Below, in pieces: positions 18,115 to 27,314 of a DNA stretch of 64,000 bases. Every line of letters starts with the position of its first letter. Position 1 is the stretch's first letter. The stretch comes from Haloplanus sp. HW8-1 (lineage in GTDB: Archaea > Halobacteriota > Halobacteria > Halobacteriales > Haloferacaceae), in the NCBI RefSeq assembly GCF_023703795.1, contig NZ_CP098518.1:682001-746000 (forward strand), written 5' to 3'. Under the pieces are notes generated by a model. It was not told where the DNA came from and did not search any database. It worked only from the letters and a program-made list of their open reading frames with translations. The position numbers and the translations under genes were made by a program.

Positions 18115-21100
18115 ATGTCTTCGCTCCGGTCCGGATCGGTACACGTCGCCGTCGTCGGGGCCGACGACACGGCGGCGTCGTTCCGTTCGGGTGTCGGTTC
18201 GGGTGAGCCGCCGGTCCGCGTCGAGTCCCGCCGACCGGCGGCCGTCCACGAGGGGGCCGAACTCGACGGGGTCGACTGCCTGCTCGTCGACGATGGGGCC
18301 TCGGGCGTCGACGCCGCCGCCGTCGTCGCCGACGCCGGCGAGGTCGACGACGCTCCGCCAGCCGTCGTGCTGGTCGCGGGCGGATACGATCGGACGACTG
18401 CGGCCCTGGCCGCCGGTGCTGCGGATACGCTCCCGCGCCGAATCGTCGAGGACGACCCGCATCTGCTGACAAGTCGGGTCACCGCCGTGGTGGACTGTGG
18501 GCACGACCGAACCGCTGCGGAGGAACACGAGAAGTACTCGACGCTGGTCGAGCAGAGTTCGGACGGCGTCGCCGTCGTCCAAGACGAGTCGTTCACGTTC
18601 GTCAACGATCGGTTCGTGGAGATCACCGGATACGACCGACCGACGCTTCTCGACGGCCCGTTCTACGACGTATTCACGCCGGAAAGTCGGGAAGTGGTCC
18701 GGGAGCGGTATCGTCGGCGCGTCGCCGGCGAGTCGCCGCCGGATCGATACGACGTCACGGTGGAGACTGCCGACGGCGACGTGCGAACGCTCGATCTGGT
18801 CGTCTCCCGGATCCGGCACGGCGGCGAACCGGCGACGATGGTCAACTTTCGTGACGTAACCGAGCGCCGGCGCCGCGAACGCGAGTACGAACAGATCTTC
18901 GACGGCGTCAACGACACCATCTCCGTTCACGACCCCGAGTCCGGCGAGATGATCGACGCCAACGGGAGCCTGTGTGACCTGCTTGGCTACGAGAAGTCGG
19001 CGCTTCTCGACCGTGGCGCGACGGCGATCAGCGTCGAACGCGAGGGGTTCACCGAGGAGCGTGGCAAGGAGATCATCGACTCCGTCGTCGAGTCCGGCGA
19101 GTCCGAGCAAGTGGAGTGGCAGGTCGAAACCGCAACCGGAGAGCGTCGATGGCTGGAGATCAACGCCACGACCGCCCGGATCGGCGGCGAGACGCGATAC
19201 CTGGCGATCGGGCGCGACGTGACCGAGCGCAAGCGCCGGGAGCGCGAGTACGAACAGATCTTCAACGGCGTCACCGACATCATCAACGTCTACGATCCGG
19301 AGACGGGTGAGCTGGTCGCGGTCAACGACACCATGTGCGAGTTGACGGGTTACGACCGCGAGACGATACTCGATCGCGGGATCGGCGCGCTGAGTGCGGC
19401 CGAGGAGGGGTATACGCCCGATCACGTCCGAGAGACCCTCGACGAGGTGATGGCAAGCGACGAGCCACGGGACCTCGACTGGGCGCTCGAAACCGCGGAC
19501 GGCGAGATCCGGTGGCTCGACGTTACCGCGACGACGGCGACGATCAACGGCGAGGACCGACTGTTGACCATCTCGCGGGACGTGACCGAGCGCCGACGCT
19601 CGGAGCAGCGACTCCGGGCCATCCTCGACCGCATCGACGAGGCCGTCTTCTTGGGGCCGGTCCACGAACTCGACCGCGCGTCGCCGAACCCCGACTTCCT
19701 GAGTTCCGGGTACGAGGAGATCTGGGGACAGCCGCTCTCGACGCTTCACGAGCGCTATCCGGACGGCTTCTTCGGGACGCTGCACGAGGACGACGAGGCC
19801 GGCTACCGCCACTTCATCGAGGAGATTCAGGCCGAGGTCCCGTCCGAGACGGCGGCGGACCGCTACGCCCACGAGTACCGGATCGAGCGGCCGGACGGCG
19901 AGATCCGGTGGGTTCACTCCGACTTCTACCCGACCACCTGGACGAACGGGCCGCCACGGATCGTGATCGTCAGTCGCGACGTGACCGAGCGCAAGCGCCG
20001 GGAGCGCCGGATGGCGTCGTTCAACGCCGCGACCGAGGACCTCACGACCGCGGATCGGCCGACCGAGGCAGCCCGGATGGCAGTCGAAGCGGCCACCGAG
20101 ACGCTCGGTCTGTCCTCGGTCTGTGCGTTCCTCTACGACGACGACGAGGGCGTCCTCCGCACCGAGGTGTGTGCGGGGCGGGTCCCCGACGGGTTCCGCG
20201 ATCGGGTCGTCGACGCCGACGGCGGTCCGCTCTGGCACGCCTTCGCGACCGGGAGCGTCGTCACGCCCGCCGACGGCGACGATCCCGCGGGCCTCGCCGA
20301 CTGGCGGGCGCTCGCGCTGGGCAATCACGGCCTCCTGCTGGTGGGGGAGCCGGACCGGTCGCTCGACCCGGACACGATCCAAGCCGCACACGTCCTCGCG
20401 GCGACGCTGGAGGCCGCGCTGAACCACCTCCGCGGTCAGCGCCGACTCGCCGCCCAGGAGGAGCGGCTCCGGACCCAGACGGAACGGGCCGAACGACTGG
20501 ACCGCATCGCAACCCTCACCCAGCAGGTCGAAGCCGCAATCACCGACGCCTCGGGTGTCACGGAGGTCGAGTGTGCGGTCTGTGATCGCCTCGCCGACGC
20601 CGGGCCGTACGAGTGTGCCTGGATCGGCGGCGTCGAGGTTGGCGCCGACCGACTCACGCCCCGGGTGACCGCAGGCACGGAGACGGAGACGGGGACGGGA
20701 ACCGGCACGGGGACGGGACTGTCGACGACGACCGCCGGCCCCGATCCCCACCCCGCGGTCGCCGCTTGGCGGGCCGACGAGATGCAGGTCGCCGAGTCGC
20801 TGGTCGCCGACGGCCCGAGCGGCGACTGGCGGCGGGACGCACTCGCCGCCGGGGTCCAGTCGATCTGTGCGGTTCCGTTGACCTACGACGGCATCACCCA
20901 CGGCGTCCTCGCGGTGGGTGCGTCCGCCCCCAACGCCTTCGCCGAGCGCGAACGGGAGGTCCTCGACCAACTCGGCACGTCGGTCGGCTACGCGCTCGCA
21001 GCCATCGAGCGCCGCCGCGCCCTCGAGTCCGACGAGACGGTCGAACTCGTCTTTCGCGACGCCGATCGGGCTGCCGTGACGTTGCCCTTCGTCCGGGCCG

Positions 21101-21711
21101 CGCGCGCGGCCGACTGTCGGGTGTTCCACGAGCGAACCGTCACCCGCGACGGGAGCGTGAGCGTCTTCTTCACCTTCGAGGCGGACCGCGACGACGTGGT
21201 CACTGTCGCGGACCGGACGCTTCCGGGCGAGGTGTCGGTCGTGACCGACGACGCCGATTCGACCCTCGTCGAGGTCCGGACCGACTCCTGGTTCGGCTCG
21301 CCGCTCGCGGAGTACGGGGCGGTCCTCCGGCGGGCGACGGCGACTCCCGACGGGACGACCATCGTCGTCGAGGTGTCGGCGCAGGCGGACGTCCGCTCCT
21401 TCGTCGACCGGCTTCGCGAACTCGCGCCGTCCGTCGAACTGGTCGCGAAGCGACAACATCAGCGTCAGGAGCGGACGCCGACGGAACTCCGGGACCGGGT
21501 AACCGAGCGCCTCACCGACCGCCAGCGCGAGGCGCTGACGACCGCACTTTCGGCGGGCTACTTCGAGTGGCCCCGCGAGAACGACGGCCGCGAAGTCGCC
21601 GAACGACTCGGGATCACGCAGCCAACCCTCAACAAACACCTGCGACTCGCCGAGCGGAAGACGTTCTCTCTCCTGTTCGACACGGCGACCCTCGATGCCG
21701 GTGGCGAGTGA
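18115..21711 (+). CDS. multi-PAS/GAF Bat-type transcriptional regulator
   Basis: 1198 residues. Order of parts: a degenerate receiver-like domain (1-135), four PAS domains (about 140-250, 255-375, 378-500 and 505-640; three end in the repeated VTERRRRERE or VTERKRRERE helix) and two GAF domains (about 645-780 and 800-970). A Bat domain (about 975-1120) and a C-terminal HTH_10 (TDRQREALTTALSAGYFEWP) finish it. Bat proteins activate bacterio-opsin and other genes by light or oxygen cues. No kinase domain is present, so signals act directly on DNA binding. GTTTTACGG about 28 bp before the ATG is a candidate TATA box. No opsin gene is in the window. Confidence 0.9.
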   Translation: MSSLRSGSVHVAVVGADDTAASFRSGVGSGEPPVRVESRRPAAVHEGAELDGVDCLLVDDGASGVDAAAVVADAGEVDDAPPAVVLVAGGYDRTTAALAAGAADTLPRRIVEDDPHLLTSRVTAVVDCGHDRTAAEEHEKYSTLVEQSSDGVAVVQDESFTFVNDRFVEITGYDRPTLLDGPFYDVFTPESREVVRERYRRRVAGESPPDRYDVTVETADGDVRTLDLVVSRIRHGGEPATMVNFRDVTERRRREREYEQIFDGVNDTISVHDPESGEMIDANGSLCDLLGYEKSALLDRGATAISVEREGFTEERGKEIIDSVVESGESEQVEWQVETATGERRWLEINATTARIGGETRYLAIGRDVTERKRREREYEQIFNGVTDIINVYDPETGELVAVNDTMCELTGYDRETILDRGIGALSAAEEGYTPDHVRETLDEVMASDEPRDLDWALETADGEIRWLDVTATTATINGEDRLLTISRDVTERRRSEQRLRAILDRIDEAVFLGPVHELDRASPNPDFLSSGYEEIWGQPLSTLHERYPDGFFGTLHEDDEAGYRHFIEEIQAEVPSETAADRYAHEYRIERPDGEIRWVHSDFYPTTWTNGPPRIVIVSRDVTERKRRERRMASFNAATEDLTTADRPTEAARMAVEAATETLGLSSVCAFLYDDDEGVLRTEVCAGRVPDGFRDRVVDADGGPLWHAFATGSVVTPADGDDPAGLADWRALALGNHGLLLVGEPDRSLDPDTIQAAHVLAATLEAALNHLRGQRRLAAQEERLRTQTERAERLDRIATLTQQVEAAITDASGVTEVECAVCDRLADAGPYECAWIGGVEVGADRLTPRVTAGTETETGTGTGTGTGLSTTTAGPDPHPAVAAWRADEMQVAESLVADGPSGDWRRDALAAGVQSICAVPLTYDGITHGVLAVGASAPNAFAEREREVLDQLGTSVGYALAAIERRRALESDETVELVFRDADRAAVTLPFVRAARAADCRVFHERTVTRDGSVSVFFTFEADRDDVVTVADRTLPGEVSVVTDDADSTLVEVRTDSWFGSPLAEYGAVLRRATATPDGTTIVVEVSAQADVRSFVDRLRELAPSVELVAKRQHQRQERTPTELRDRVTERLTDRQREALTTALSAGYFEWPRENDGREVAERLGITQPTLNKHLRLAERKTFSLLFDTATLDAGGE

Positions 21712-21818
21712 CCGATCAACGGCGGCGACACTATACACGTAGCCCTGTCGTCGTGGCGGGACGACGTTCGTAGACAGCAGGACTGGGAGGGTGGCGCGTG
21801 AGCGTGGAACCGAGACCG

Positions 21819-22190
21819 ATGACGTCCTACAAACCCTCCCCCGGCCGGCCGACCGACGAACGGGAACCGATTCGAACGGACGAAGTACTGGCCCTGCTGG
21901 AAGACGACTACAGTCGGGCCATCCTCGAGGCCGTCCACGCGGAGCCACGGTCGGCCCGCGACCTGGTCGAGGAGTGTGAGGCCTCCCGGGCCACGATCTA
22001 CCGTCGGCTGGACCGTCTCGACGACGCCGGCCTGGTGGAGTCGTGGCTGTCGTACGACGCCGACGGTCACCACCGAACCGTCTTCGAAGCGACCGTCGAC
22101 GCCGTCACCGTCGGCCTCGACGCGGACGGCATCGGCGTGACGGTCGAGACCGACGACGGCGCCGCCGAGGGCTCCGTCCTCGGGGACTGA
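21819..22190 (+). CDS. winged-helix (ArsR-like) transcriptional regulator
   Basis: 123 residues from the ATG at 21819; a GTG at 21798 would add 7. The core (LLEDDYSRAILEAVHAEPRS, then ARDLVEECEASRATIYRRLD) is the haloarchaeal ArsR-like winged helix with a TIYRRL recognition helix. The C-terminal part is acidic and ends without a known effector domain. It follows the Bat-type gene by about 110 bp on the same strand. Target unknown. Confidence 0.83.
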   Translation: MTSYKPSPGRPTDEREPIRTDEVLALLEDDYSRAILEAVHAEPRSARDLVEECEASRATIYRRLDRLDDAGLVESWLSYDADGHHRTVFEATVDAVTVGLDADGIGVTVETDDGAAEGSVLGD

Positions 22191-22254
22191 CTCCGGTCTC
22201 CGACCGCTTGCCCGGGAATTTATACTGTCTTGTGCCGCTCGTACGGACGTCCCC

Positions 22255-23052
22255 ATGTCACTGGACATCCCCGCTGCGATCGAAGACGGGCTTGCCCGCC
22301 TCCCGACGCGAGTCGCCGCCATCCTCTTCGTGGCGTATCTCGTCGTCGGCGCGCTGTCGACGGTTGCCGGCCAGACGCTCGGTCTGGCGGTTCAGGAAAC
22401 ACTCCGTCGGACGTTTCAGGGCTCGAACGCCGTGCCGCCGTCGGAGTCGATGGCGGCCGGCCCGATGGCCGACACCTCGCCGCTGGCCCTCGACGTCGGC
22501 CCCGTCGTCGCGGTCGCCCTCTTTCTGATCCAGATCGTCCTCGCACAGGCGGTCGGCGTCGTCACCGTCCGGACGTTCGTCGGGCAGGCACGCCGCTCCT
22601 TCCCGGACGACGTCGACCGTCGGTTCGGGTGGGTCCTGGTGAACGCCCTCGTCGCCGGGTTCGTGGTCAACGTGTTGATCTTCGTGGGAGCGATATTCCT
22701 GATCGTTCCCGGCATCTACGTCGCCGTCGCCCTCTATTTCGTCCAGTTCGAGGTGATCGTCGAGGACAAGAGCGTCGTCGACGCCCTCCGCGACGGCTGG
22801 GCGTTGACCGGCGGTCAGCGACTCCCACTCTTTTTCCTGCTGGTCGTCCTCTTCGCCATCGGGCTTGCCGGGGCCGCCCCGGGGTACGTCCTCGGGCTGG
22901 TCGGCGCGCCGCAACTGGCGGTCGTCGCCACCAGCGTGGCCGTCGGTTCCGTCACGGGCCTGCTCACCACTGCCATCGGCGCCCGCGCCTACGTACAGTT
23001 GAAGCCCGACGGCTGGGCGCCGGCCGGTGACGCCTCCCCGTTCAAATACTGA
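22255..23052 (+). CDS. multi-pass membrane protein (haloarchaeal DUF7847-like)
   Basis: 265 residues with about six hydrophobic segments (for example ILFVAYLVVGAL, VVNVLIFVGAIFLIVPGIYV, LFFLLVVLFAIGLAG). The block IFLIVPGIYVAVALYFV followed by VEDKSVVDALRDGWAL is typical of a widespread family of small glycerophosphoryl-type or DUF membrane proteins in haloarchaea. No catalytic residue is obvious. The role is unknown and the gene stands alone. Confidence 0.75.
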   Translation: MSLDIPAAIEDGLARLPTRVAAILFVAYLVVGALSTVAGQTLGLAVQETLRRTFQGSNAVPPSESMAAGPMADTSPLALDVGPVVAVALFLIQIVLAQAVGVVTVRTFVGQARRSFPDDVDRRFGWVLVNALVAGFVVNVLIFVGAIFLIVPGIYVAVALYFVQFEVIVEDKSVVDALRDGWALTGGQRLPLFFLLVVLFAIGLAGAAPGYVLGLVGAPQLAVVATSVAVGSVTGLLTTAIGARAYVQLKPDGWAPAGDASPFKY

Positions 23053-23097
23053 CCGCGTGGCGCGAGGTTTTTCACGACCGACGCGACAGTACCACGC

Positions 23098-23847
23098 GTG
23101 CGCATCGAGAACAGTTTCATCCCGGTTCGAGGGGTGGGCGAGACGACCGAGCGCCGCCTCTGGGAGGCGGGCATCACCCACTGGGAGGAGTTCGACGGCT
23201 CCGTCGTCGGCCCGACGACCGCCGACCGCATCCACGACTTCGTCGACGTCGCGACCGACCACCTCGGCCGCGGCGACGCGCGCTTTTTCGACGAGTCCTT
23301 TCCCAGCGGGGAGCGCTGGCGTCTCTACGAGAACTTCCGCGACGACGCCCTCTTTTTCGACATCGAGACCACGGGACTGGACGCCGCCCGGAATGACGTG
23401 ACGACGGTGAGTTTCTACCGCGGTGGCGACACCGAGACGTTGATCCGCGGTGACGACCTCACCGCGCGGACCCTCCGTGATCGCTTCGCGGACGCGCCGC
23501 TCATCGTTTCGTTCAACGGCGCCCGATTCGACGTGCCCTTCCTCGAAGGCTCTTTCGACCTCTCCATCGACGCCCCGCACCTCGATCTGATGTACCCCTG
23601 TCGCCGCCTCGATTTGACCGGCGGGCTGAAGCGCATCGAGACGGAGGTGGGGATCGACCGCGACCGGCCCGACCTCGCCGGAGAAGACGCCGTCCGCCTC
23701 TGGCGCGAGTACGAACGCGGCGACGAGGCGGCCCTCGACACCCTCGTCTCGTACAACCGCGAGGACACCGAAAACCTCGAACGCCTCGCCGACCGGGTGA
23801 CTGCGGACCTCCACGACGCCTGCTGTCCCTCCGACGCGACGTTTTAG
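23098..23847 (+). CDS. YprB-type ribonuclease H-like 3'-5' exonuclease
   Basis: 249 residues, GTG start at 23098. An N-terminal helix-hairpin-helix-like segment (RGVGETTERRLWEAGI) precedes a DEDD exonuclease fold. The first acidic pair is in LFFDIETTGLD, the second Asp in FNGARFDVPFL, and YNREDTENL supplies the last. This matches the haloarchaeal ribonuclease H-like/YprB family. It probably acts in DNA or RNA repair. The stop codon lies inside a perfect palindrome at 23842-23859. Confidence 0.85.
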   Translation: MRIENSFIPVRGVGETTERRLWEAGITHWEEFDGSVVGPTTADRIHDFVDVATDHLGRGDARFFDESFPSGERWRLYENFRDDALFFDIETTGLDAARNDVTTVSFYRGGDTETLIRGDDLTARTLRDRFADAPLIVSFNGARFDVPFLEGSFDLSIDAPHLDLMYPCRRLDLTGGLKRIETEVGIDRDRPDLAGEDAVRLWREYERGDEAALDTLVSYNREDTENLERLADRVTADLHDACCPSDATF

Positions 23848-23859
23848 GTAAACCTAAAA
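23842..23859. promoter_or_regulatory. DtxR/MntR-like palindrome before the glycosyltransferase gene
   Basis: TTTTAGGTAAACCTAAAA is a perfect 7-bp inverted repeat with a 4-bp centre. The TTTAGG-N4-CCTAAA form matches the general shape of operators for DtxR-family metal regulators (MntR, SirR, IdeR). It overlaps the upstream stop codon and lies about 31 bp before the next ATG, which is where a TATA box would sit. Alternative: a transcription terminator hairpin, although it is not followed by a T-run. Confidence 0.45.
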
Positions 23860-23889
23860 GTTCAAGTGGGATCGACCACAGATACGGGT

Positions 23890-24630
23890 ATGAGCGACTT
23901 CACCTTCGACGACGTGGCCGTCGTCATGGGGACCTACAACGAGGAAGCGGCCATCGGGAGCGTCCTCGCGGACATCGACCGCGTGACCGACGGACGGGCC
24001 GAGGTGGTCTGTGTCGACGGATCGAGCGATCGGACGCCCGACATCGCCCGGCAGATGGGCGCCCGCGTGATCGAGCAGGAACCGCAGGGGTACGGCGTCG
24101 CCGTCCGCGAGGCGGTCCTCGCGCCGGACCGGCCGGTCGTCGTCACCACCGACTGCGACGACACCTACCCGATGGAGCGTTTGCCGGACTTCCTCGATGC
24201 CGTCAACGAAGGGTTCGACGTGGTGAGCGGCGACCGTATTTCGCCCGGCGCCGAGACGATGCCGGCGCTGAACCGTCTGGGCAATCGCGTCTTTGCGGGA
24301 CTCGCCAGCCTCATCCTCGGACGCCGTCTCCACGACGTGACCACCGGGATGCGCGCCTACCGCCGTGACCTCCTCCACCGGATCGAGTGGACCGAGAACA
24401 CGGGACTCTCCGCGGAACTCCTGATGCGCCCCGTCGCCCGGGGTCACCGCGTGACCGAGGTTCCCATCGACTACGACGAGCGCGCGGGCGAGACGAAACT
24501 CGACCCGTTCCGTGGCGGCGCCGCCATCGCGAAGTCGATCCTGCGGGTGGGGTTCGCCGAGCGGTTCGACCGCCGCATCGAGCGGACCGCCGAGACGGTC
24601 GAACGCGCCGAGAGCTATCGGAGCGATTGA
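23890..24630 (+). CDS. family 2 glycosyltransferase (dolichyl-phosphate hexose transferase type)
   Basis: 246 residues from the ATG at 23890; a GTG at 23866 is possible. The GT-A fold is clear: VVMGTYNEEAAIGSVL, the metal-binding acidic motif in TTDCDDTYPMERL, and TTGMRAYRRDLL. The family moves sugar from a nucleotide donor to dolichyl phosphate, often for S-layer glycoprotein N-glycosylation. There is no C-terminal membrane domain, so it is a soluble or peripheral type. No other glycosylation gene is adjacent. Confidence 0.85.
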   Translation: MSDFTFDDVAVVMGTYNEEAAIGSVLADIDRVTDGRAEVVCVDGSSDRTPDIARQMGARVIEQEPQGYGVAVREAVLAPDRPVVVTTDCDDTYPMERLPDFLDAVNEGFDVVSGDRISPGAETMPALNRLGNRVFAGLASLILGRRLHDVTTGMRAYRRDLLHRIEWTENTGLSAELLMRPVARGHRVTEVPIDYDERAGETKLDPFRGGAAIAKSILRVGFAERFDRRIERTAETVERAESYRSD

Positions 24631-24696
24631 ACCTCACTGCCCGGCCGATCGCAGACGGGCACGCGGTCGGCCGGGCGAACGGGGTCGATCGCGACG

Positions 24697-24894
24697 TCAG
24701 TCGACGATATCGCCGATCCGCCGCGGCTCACCCGAGAGTGCCGGCTCCTTTTCGACCATCTTCAGCACCTCGTGGTCGGTCACGTCGGGGTAGGTCTTGC
24801 CGACGGCGTCCTCGATCAGGCCTTTCTCCAGTCGGAACTCGGTTCCCTCGTAGACGACGTCGACGCCGCCGTCGTCGAAGGAGAGCGCAGTCAT
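24697..24894 (-). CDS. DUF5800 family small protein
   Basis: 65 residues from the ATG at 24894; an upstream start at 24921 adds a non-conserved stretch. The sequence (MTALSFDDGGVDVVYEGTEF, later SGEPRRIGDI) is recognised as the haloarchaeal DUF5800 family. It is acidic with no membrane segment. It lies between two plus-strand genes, alone on its strand. Function unknown. Confidence 0.85.
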   Translation of the reverse strand: MTALSFDDGGVDVVYEGTEFRLEKGLIEDAVGKTYPDVTDHEVLKMVEKEPALSGEPRRIGDIVD

Positions 24895-24964
24895 GAACGG
24901 CCGTAGTCGGCGAGCGCTCAAAACCCTGCCGTCCCACCGCCGTCCGACGGCCGTCTGACGGCGG

Positions 24965-24972
24965 TTTTAATA
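24965..24972 (+). promoter_or_regulatory. TATA-like box of the polymer-forming protein gene
   Basis: TTTTAATA lies 26-30 bp before the GTG start at 24995, the spacing expected for a leaderless transcript, and supports that start. Confidence 0.5.
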
Positions 24973-24994
24973 CGAGCAGCCTGTACTCCCCCGC

Positions 24995-25846
24995 GTGTCA
25001 CTCGGGACGGACCCGCTCGATGCGCTGGAGATTCCCGACGGGACGACCGTCGAGGAACACGACCTCGTCACCGACGGGGACGTTATCGTCGGCGGGCAAA
25101 GCACCGTCGAGTTCGGTGTGCGTGGGCGGAACGTGGTCGCGGGCGAGCGCGTCCGCTTCGGCGGCGACATCGAAGCCGAAGGCGACTGCCGACTCGATAT
25201 GTGGAGTGACGTCGTCGGGAACGTCCTCGTCGGCGACGACGCCTACCTCGGCGAACGCGTCCACATCGGCGGCCAGCTCATGGTTTCGGGCGACCTCGAC
25301 ATCGGCGACGACGTCGAGATCGAGGAGGGGTTCGAGGCCAACGGCTGGATCGTCATCCGGAACCCCGTCCCGACGCTCGTGTTTTACTTCATCGTCCTCT
25401 CGCAGTTGCTCCGGGTTGGCGAACAGGGCGCGGCCGAGGAGATCGCCGACGCGCTGTCGGGCGACGCCCCGGAGGACCCACTCGTCGTCCCGCGTGGCGG
25501 CGAGATCTCCGACGATTCGTGGCAAGTCTCGACGCCCGCCCACGTCGGCGACGACTGCCGCCTCCACGGCAACCTGCGGGCGACGGAGATCGAGATGGGC
25601 GAAGACAACAACGTCTTCGGGAGCCTGCGCGCCCGCAGCGACATCGCCGTCGGCGAGGGGACCCGCATCCACGGCGACGTGACGACCCGCGGCGGCACCG
25701 TCCAGTTGGCGGGGGGCGTTCGCGTCCTCGGCGACGTGTCCTGCAACGACCTCGAACTCCACGAGAACGCCGTCGTGGACGGGTCGATCCGCTCACGCGG
25801 CGAGATGCGGATCGTCCGCGCCGAGGGCGGACGCGAAGCGGAGTAG
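24995..25846 (+). CDS. polymer-forming (bactofilin-like) beta-helix protein
   Basis: 283 residues, GTG start at 24995. Most of the protein is a short-period beta-helix with repeating G/D-x-V-x-G units (VGNVLVGDDAYLGERVHIGG, HVGDDCRLHGNL, GTRIHGDVTTRGG). One hydrophobic stretch (TLVFYFIVLSQLLRVG, about 127-143) splits it and could be a membrane-contacting segment. Bactofilin-like proteins polymerise into scaffolds near the membrane. The function in archaea is unproven. Confidence 0.78.
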   Translation: MSLGTDPLDALEIPDGTTVEEHDLVTDGDVIVGGQSTVEFGVRGRNVVAGERVRFGGDIEAEGDCRLDMWSDVVGNVLVGDDAYLGERVHIGGQLMVSGDLDIGDDVEIEEGFEANGWIVIRNPVPTLVFYFIVLSQLLRVGEQGAAEEIADALSGDAPEDPLVVPRGGEISDDSWQVSTPAHVGDDCRLHGNLRATEIEMGEDNNVFGSLRARSDIAVGEGTRIHGDVTTRGGTVQLAGGVRVLGDVSCNDLELHENAVVDGSIRSRGEMRIVRAEGGREAE

Positions 25847-25897
25847 CCGATATCGGACTTCCCAAGCCTGATACGGCTCGATCATCCACGTCGGCCC

Positions 25898-27277
25898 ATG
25901 AGCGAACCGGGGGGCGAGGACGCAGTCTACGACGCCGACGCGCCGCGGGAGGCGTGTCGGTACGCGGACCTCCGTGCCGACTTCGACGAACTCGGTGCCG
26001 ATCACGTCGCGCTGTTCTACGACACGCCCGACGCCCAGCGTCGGGTCGCCGCCGCCTTCGTCGAGAGCGCCCTCCACCGGAACCAGCAGTGTCTCTACCT
26101 GACCGACCGCAACGAGGCGGGGACGATCAGGGAGGCGTTCCGCCGGGCCGGCATCGAGGTGGAGGCCCGTGAGGCGGCCGGCGACCTCCGAATTCTCCCC
26201 GCGGCCGAGGTGTACCTGGACGACGGCTTCGACCCCGGCCGCCTCGTCGACACGCTGACGGCCGCCGCGGAGGCCAGCGTCACCGACGACTACGACGGGT
26301 TCGCCGCTATCGGCGAGAACTCCTGGTCGTTCCGGGCCGACGCGGACTTCGACGAGATCATCGAGTTCGAGGCCGCGTTCGACGCCCACCAGTCGGACTA
26401 CCCCGTGGCGACCCTGTGTCAGTACGGCCTGGAGGACTTCGACGAGACGGCCATCGCGAAGGCGCTTCGCACGCACGAACACGTGGTCTACCGGGAGACC
26501 CTCTGTCGGAACCCCTACTACCTCCCGCCGGAACGCTACGCCGGGGCGACCGAGTCGAGGCTGAACGCGACCCTGATGCTCGAACAGACCTACGGTCTCG
26601 CCCGGAGTCGACGGGCGGTCGAGCGCCACGAACAGCGCCTCGCGGTCGTGAGCCGCATCCTCCGCCACGATATCCGGAACGACCTCAACCTCGTTCTCGG
26701 GACCCTCTCGATGCTCCGGGAGAGCGCCTCGCTCGACCCGCCGGATCGGGCGCGACTCGATCGGATCGACCGGACCGCGAGCCGGCTTGCCGACCGGGCC
26801 GAGAAGGCCCGCTACGTCCAGCGGACCCTCACCGACTCCACGGTTGAGCGGTTCGACCTGGGGACGGTGATCGACGACGCCGTCGAAACGGTCCGCGCCG
26901 AGTACCCCTCGGCGACGGTCGCCGCGTCCGCGGACCCCGGGGTGACCGTCCTCGCGGACGGTCACCTGGAGGCTGCTCTCGTCGAACTGCTCACCAACGC
27001 CGTGGTTCACGGCACCGCCGAGCCACCCGAAGCGACGCTGCGGACGGTCCACGACGGCGACACTGTGACCGTCGAGGTGGCCAACCCCGGGCCGCCGGTG
27101 CCGGAGTCCGGCCGGACGGCACTGAAACGCGGCCTCGAAACTCCGCTCGAACACGCCGACGGCCTCGGACTCTGGCTGGTGAAGTGGGTCGCCGACAACT
27201 CCCGGGGACGACTCCACTTCCCCGAGGCCGATCCCGGCGAGTGTCGCATCGCGGTCGACCTCCGGGTCGTCGACTGA
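25898..27277 (+). CDS. MEDS-domain histidine kinase
   Basis: 459 residues. Residues 1-210 are an MEDS sensor domain (HVALFYDTPDAQRRVAAAFV, LYLTDRNE), a fold known from methanogen and methylotroph sensors. The phospho-accepting His is in ILRHDIRNDLNLVLG (about 257). The ATPase domain has an N-box (ELLTNAVVHG) and G-boxes (DGLGLWLVKWVA). No membrane helix is seen, so sensing is cytoplasmic. No cognate receiver gene is adjacent. Confidence 0.88.
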   Translation: MSEPGGEDAVYDADAPREACRYADLRADFDELGADHVALFYDTPDAQRRVAAAFVESALHRNQQCLYLTDRNEAGTIREAFRRAGIEVEAREAAGDLRILPAAEVYLDDGFDPGRLVDTLTAAAEASVTDDYDGFAAIGENSWSFRADADFDEIIEFEAAFDAHQSDYPVATLCQYGLEDFDETAIAKALRTHEHVVYRETLCRNPYYLPPERYAGATESRLNATLMLEQTYGLARSRRAVERHEQRLAVVSRILRHDIRNDLNLVLGTLSMLRESASLDPPDRARLDRIDRTASRLADRAEKARYVQRTLTDSTVERFDLGTVIDDAVETVRAEYPSATVAASADPGVTVLADGHLEAALVELLTNAVVHGTAEPPEATLRTVHDGDTVTVEVANPGPPVPESGRTALKRGLETPLEHADGLGLWLVKWVADNSRGRLHFPEADPGECRIAVDLRVVD

Positions 27278-27314
27278 CCGAAAGTCAATTGCCGCCGACC
27301 CGCCACCCTTCGGT

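Noticed and set aside
17791-21948. A 1385-codon open frame on the minus strand across the Bat-type gene
   Set aside because: It is a shadow of the GC-rich third positions of the plus-strand gene. The product is Arg/Gly/Pro-rich with no domain, while the plus strand has clear PAS, GAF and HTH_10 domains.
22258-23814. 518-codon minus-strand frame over the membrane protein and YprB-type genes
   Set aside because: Shadow frame; both plus-strand products have family features (membrane helices, DEDD motifs).
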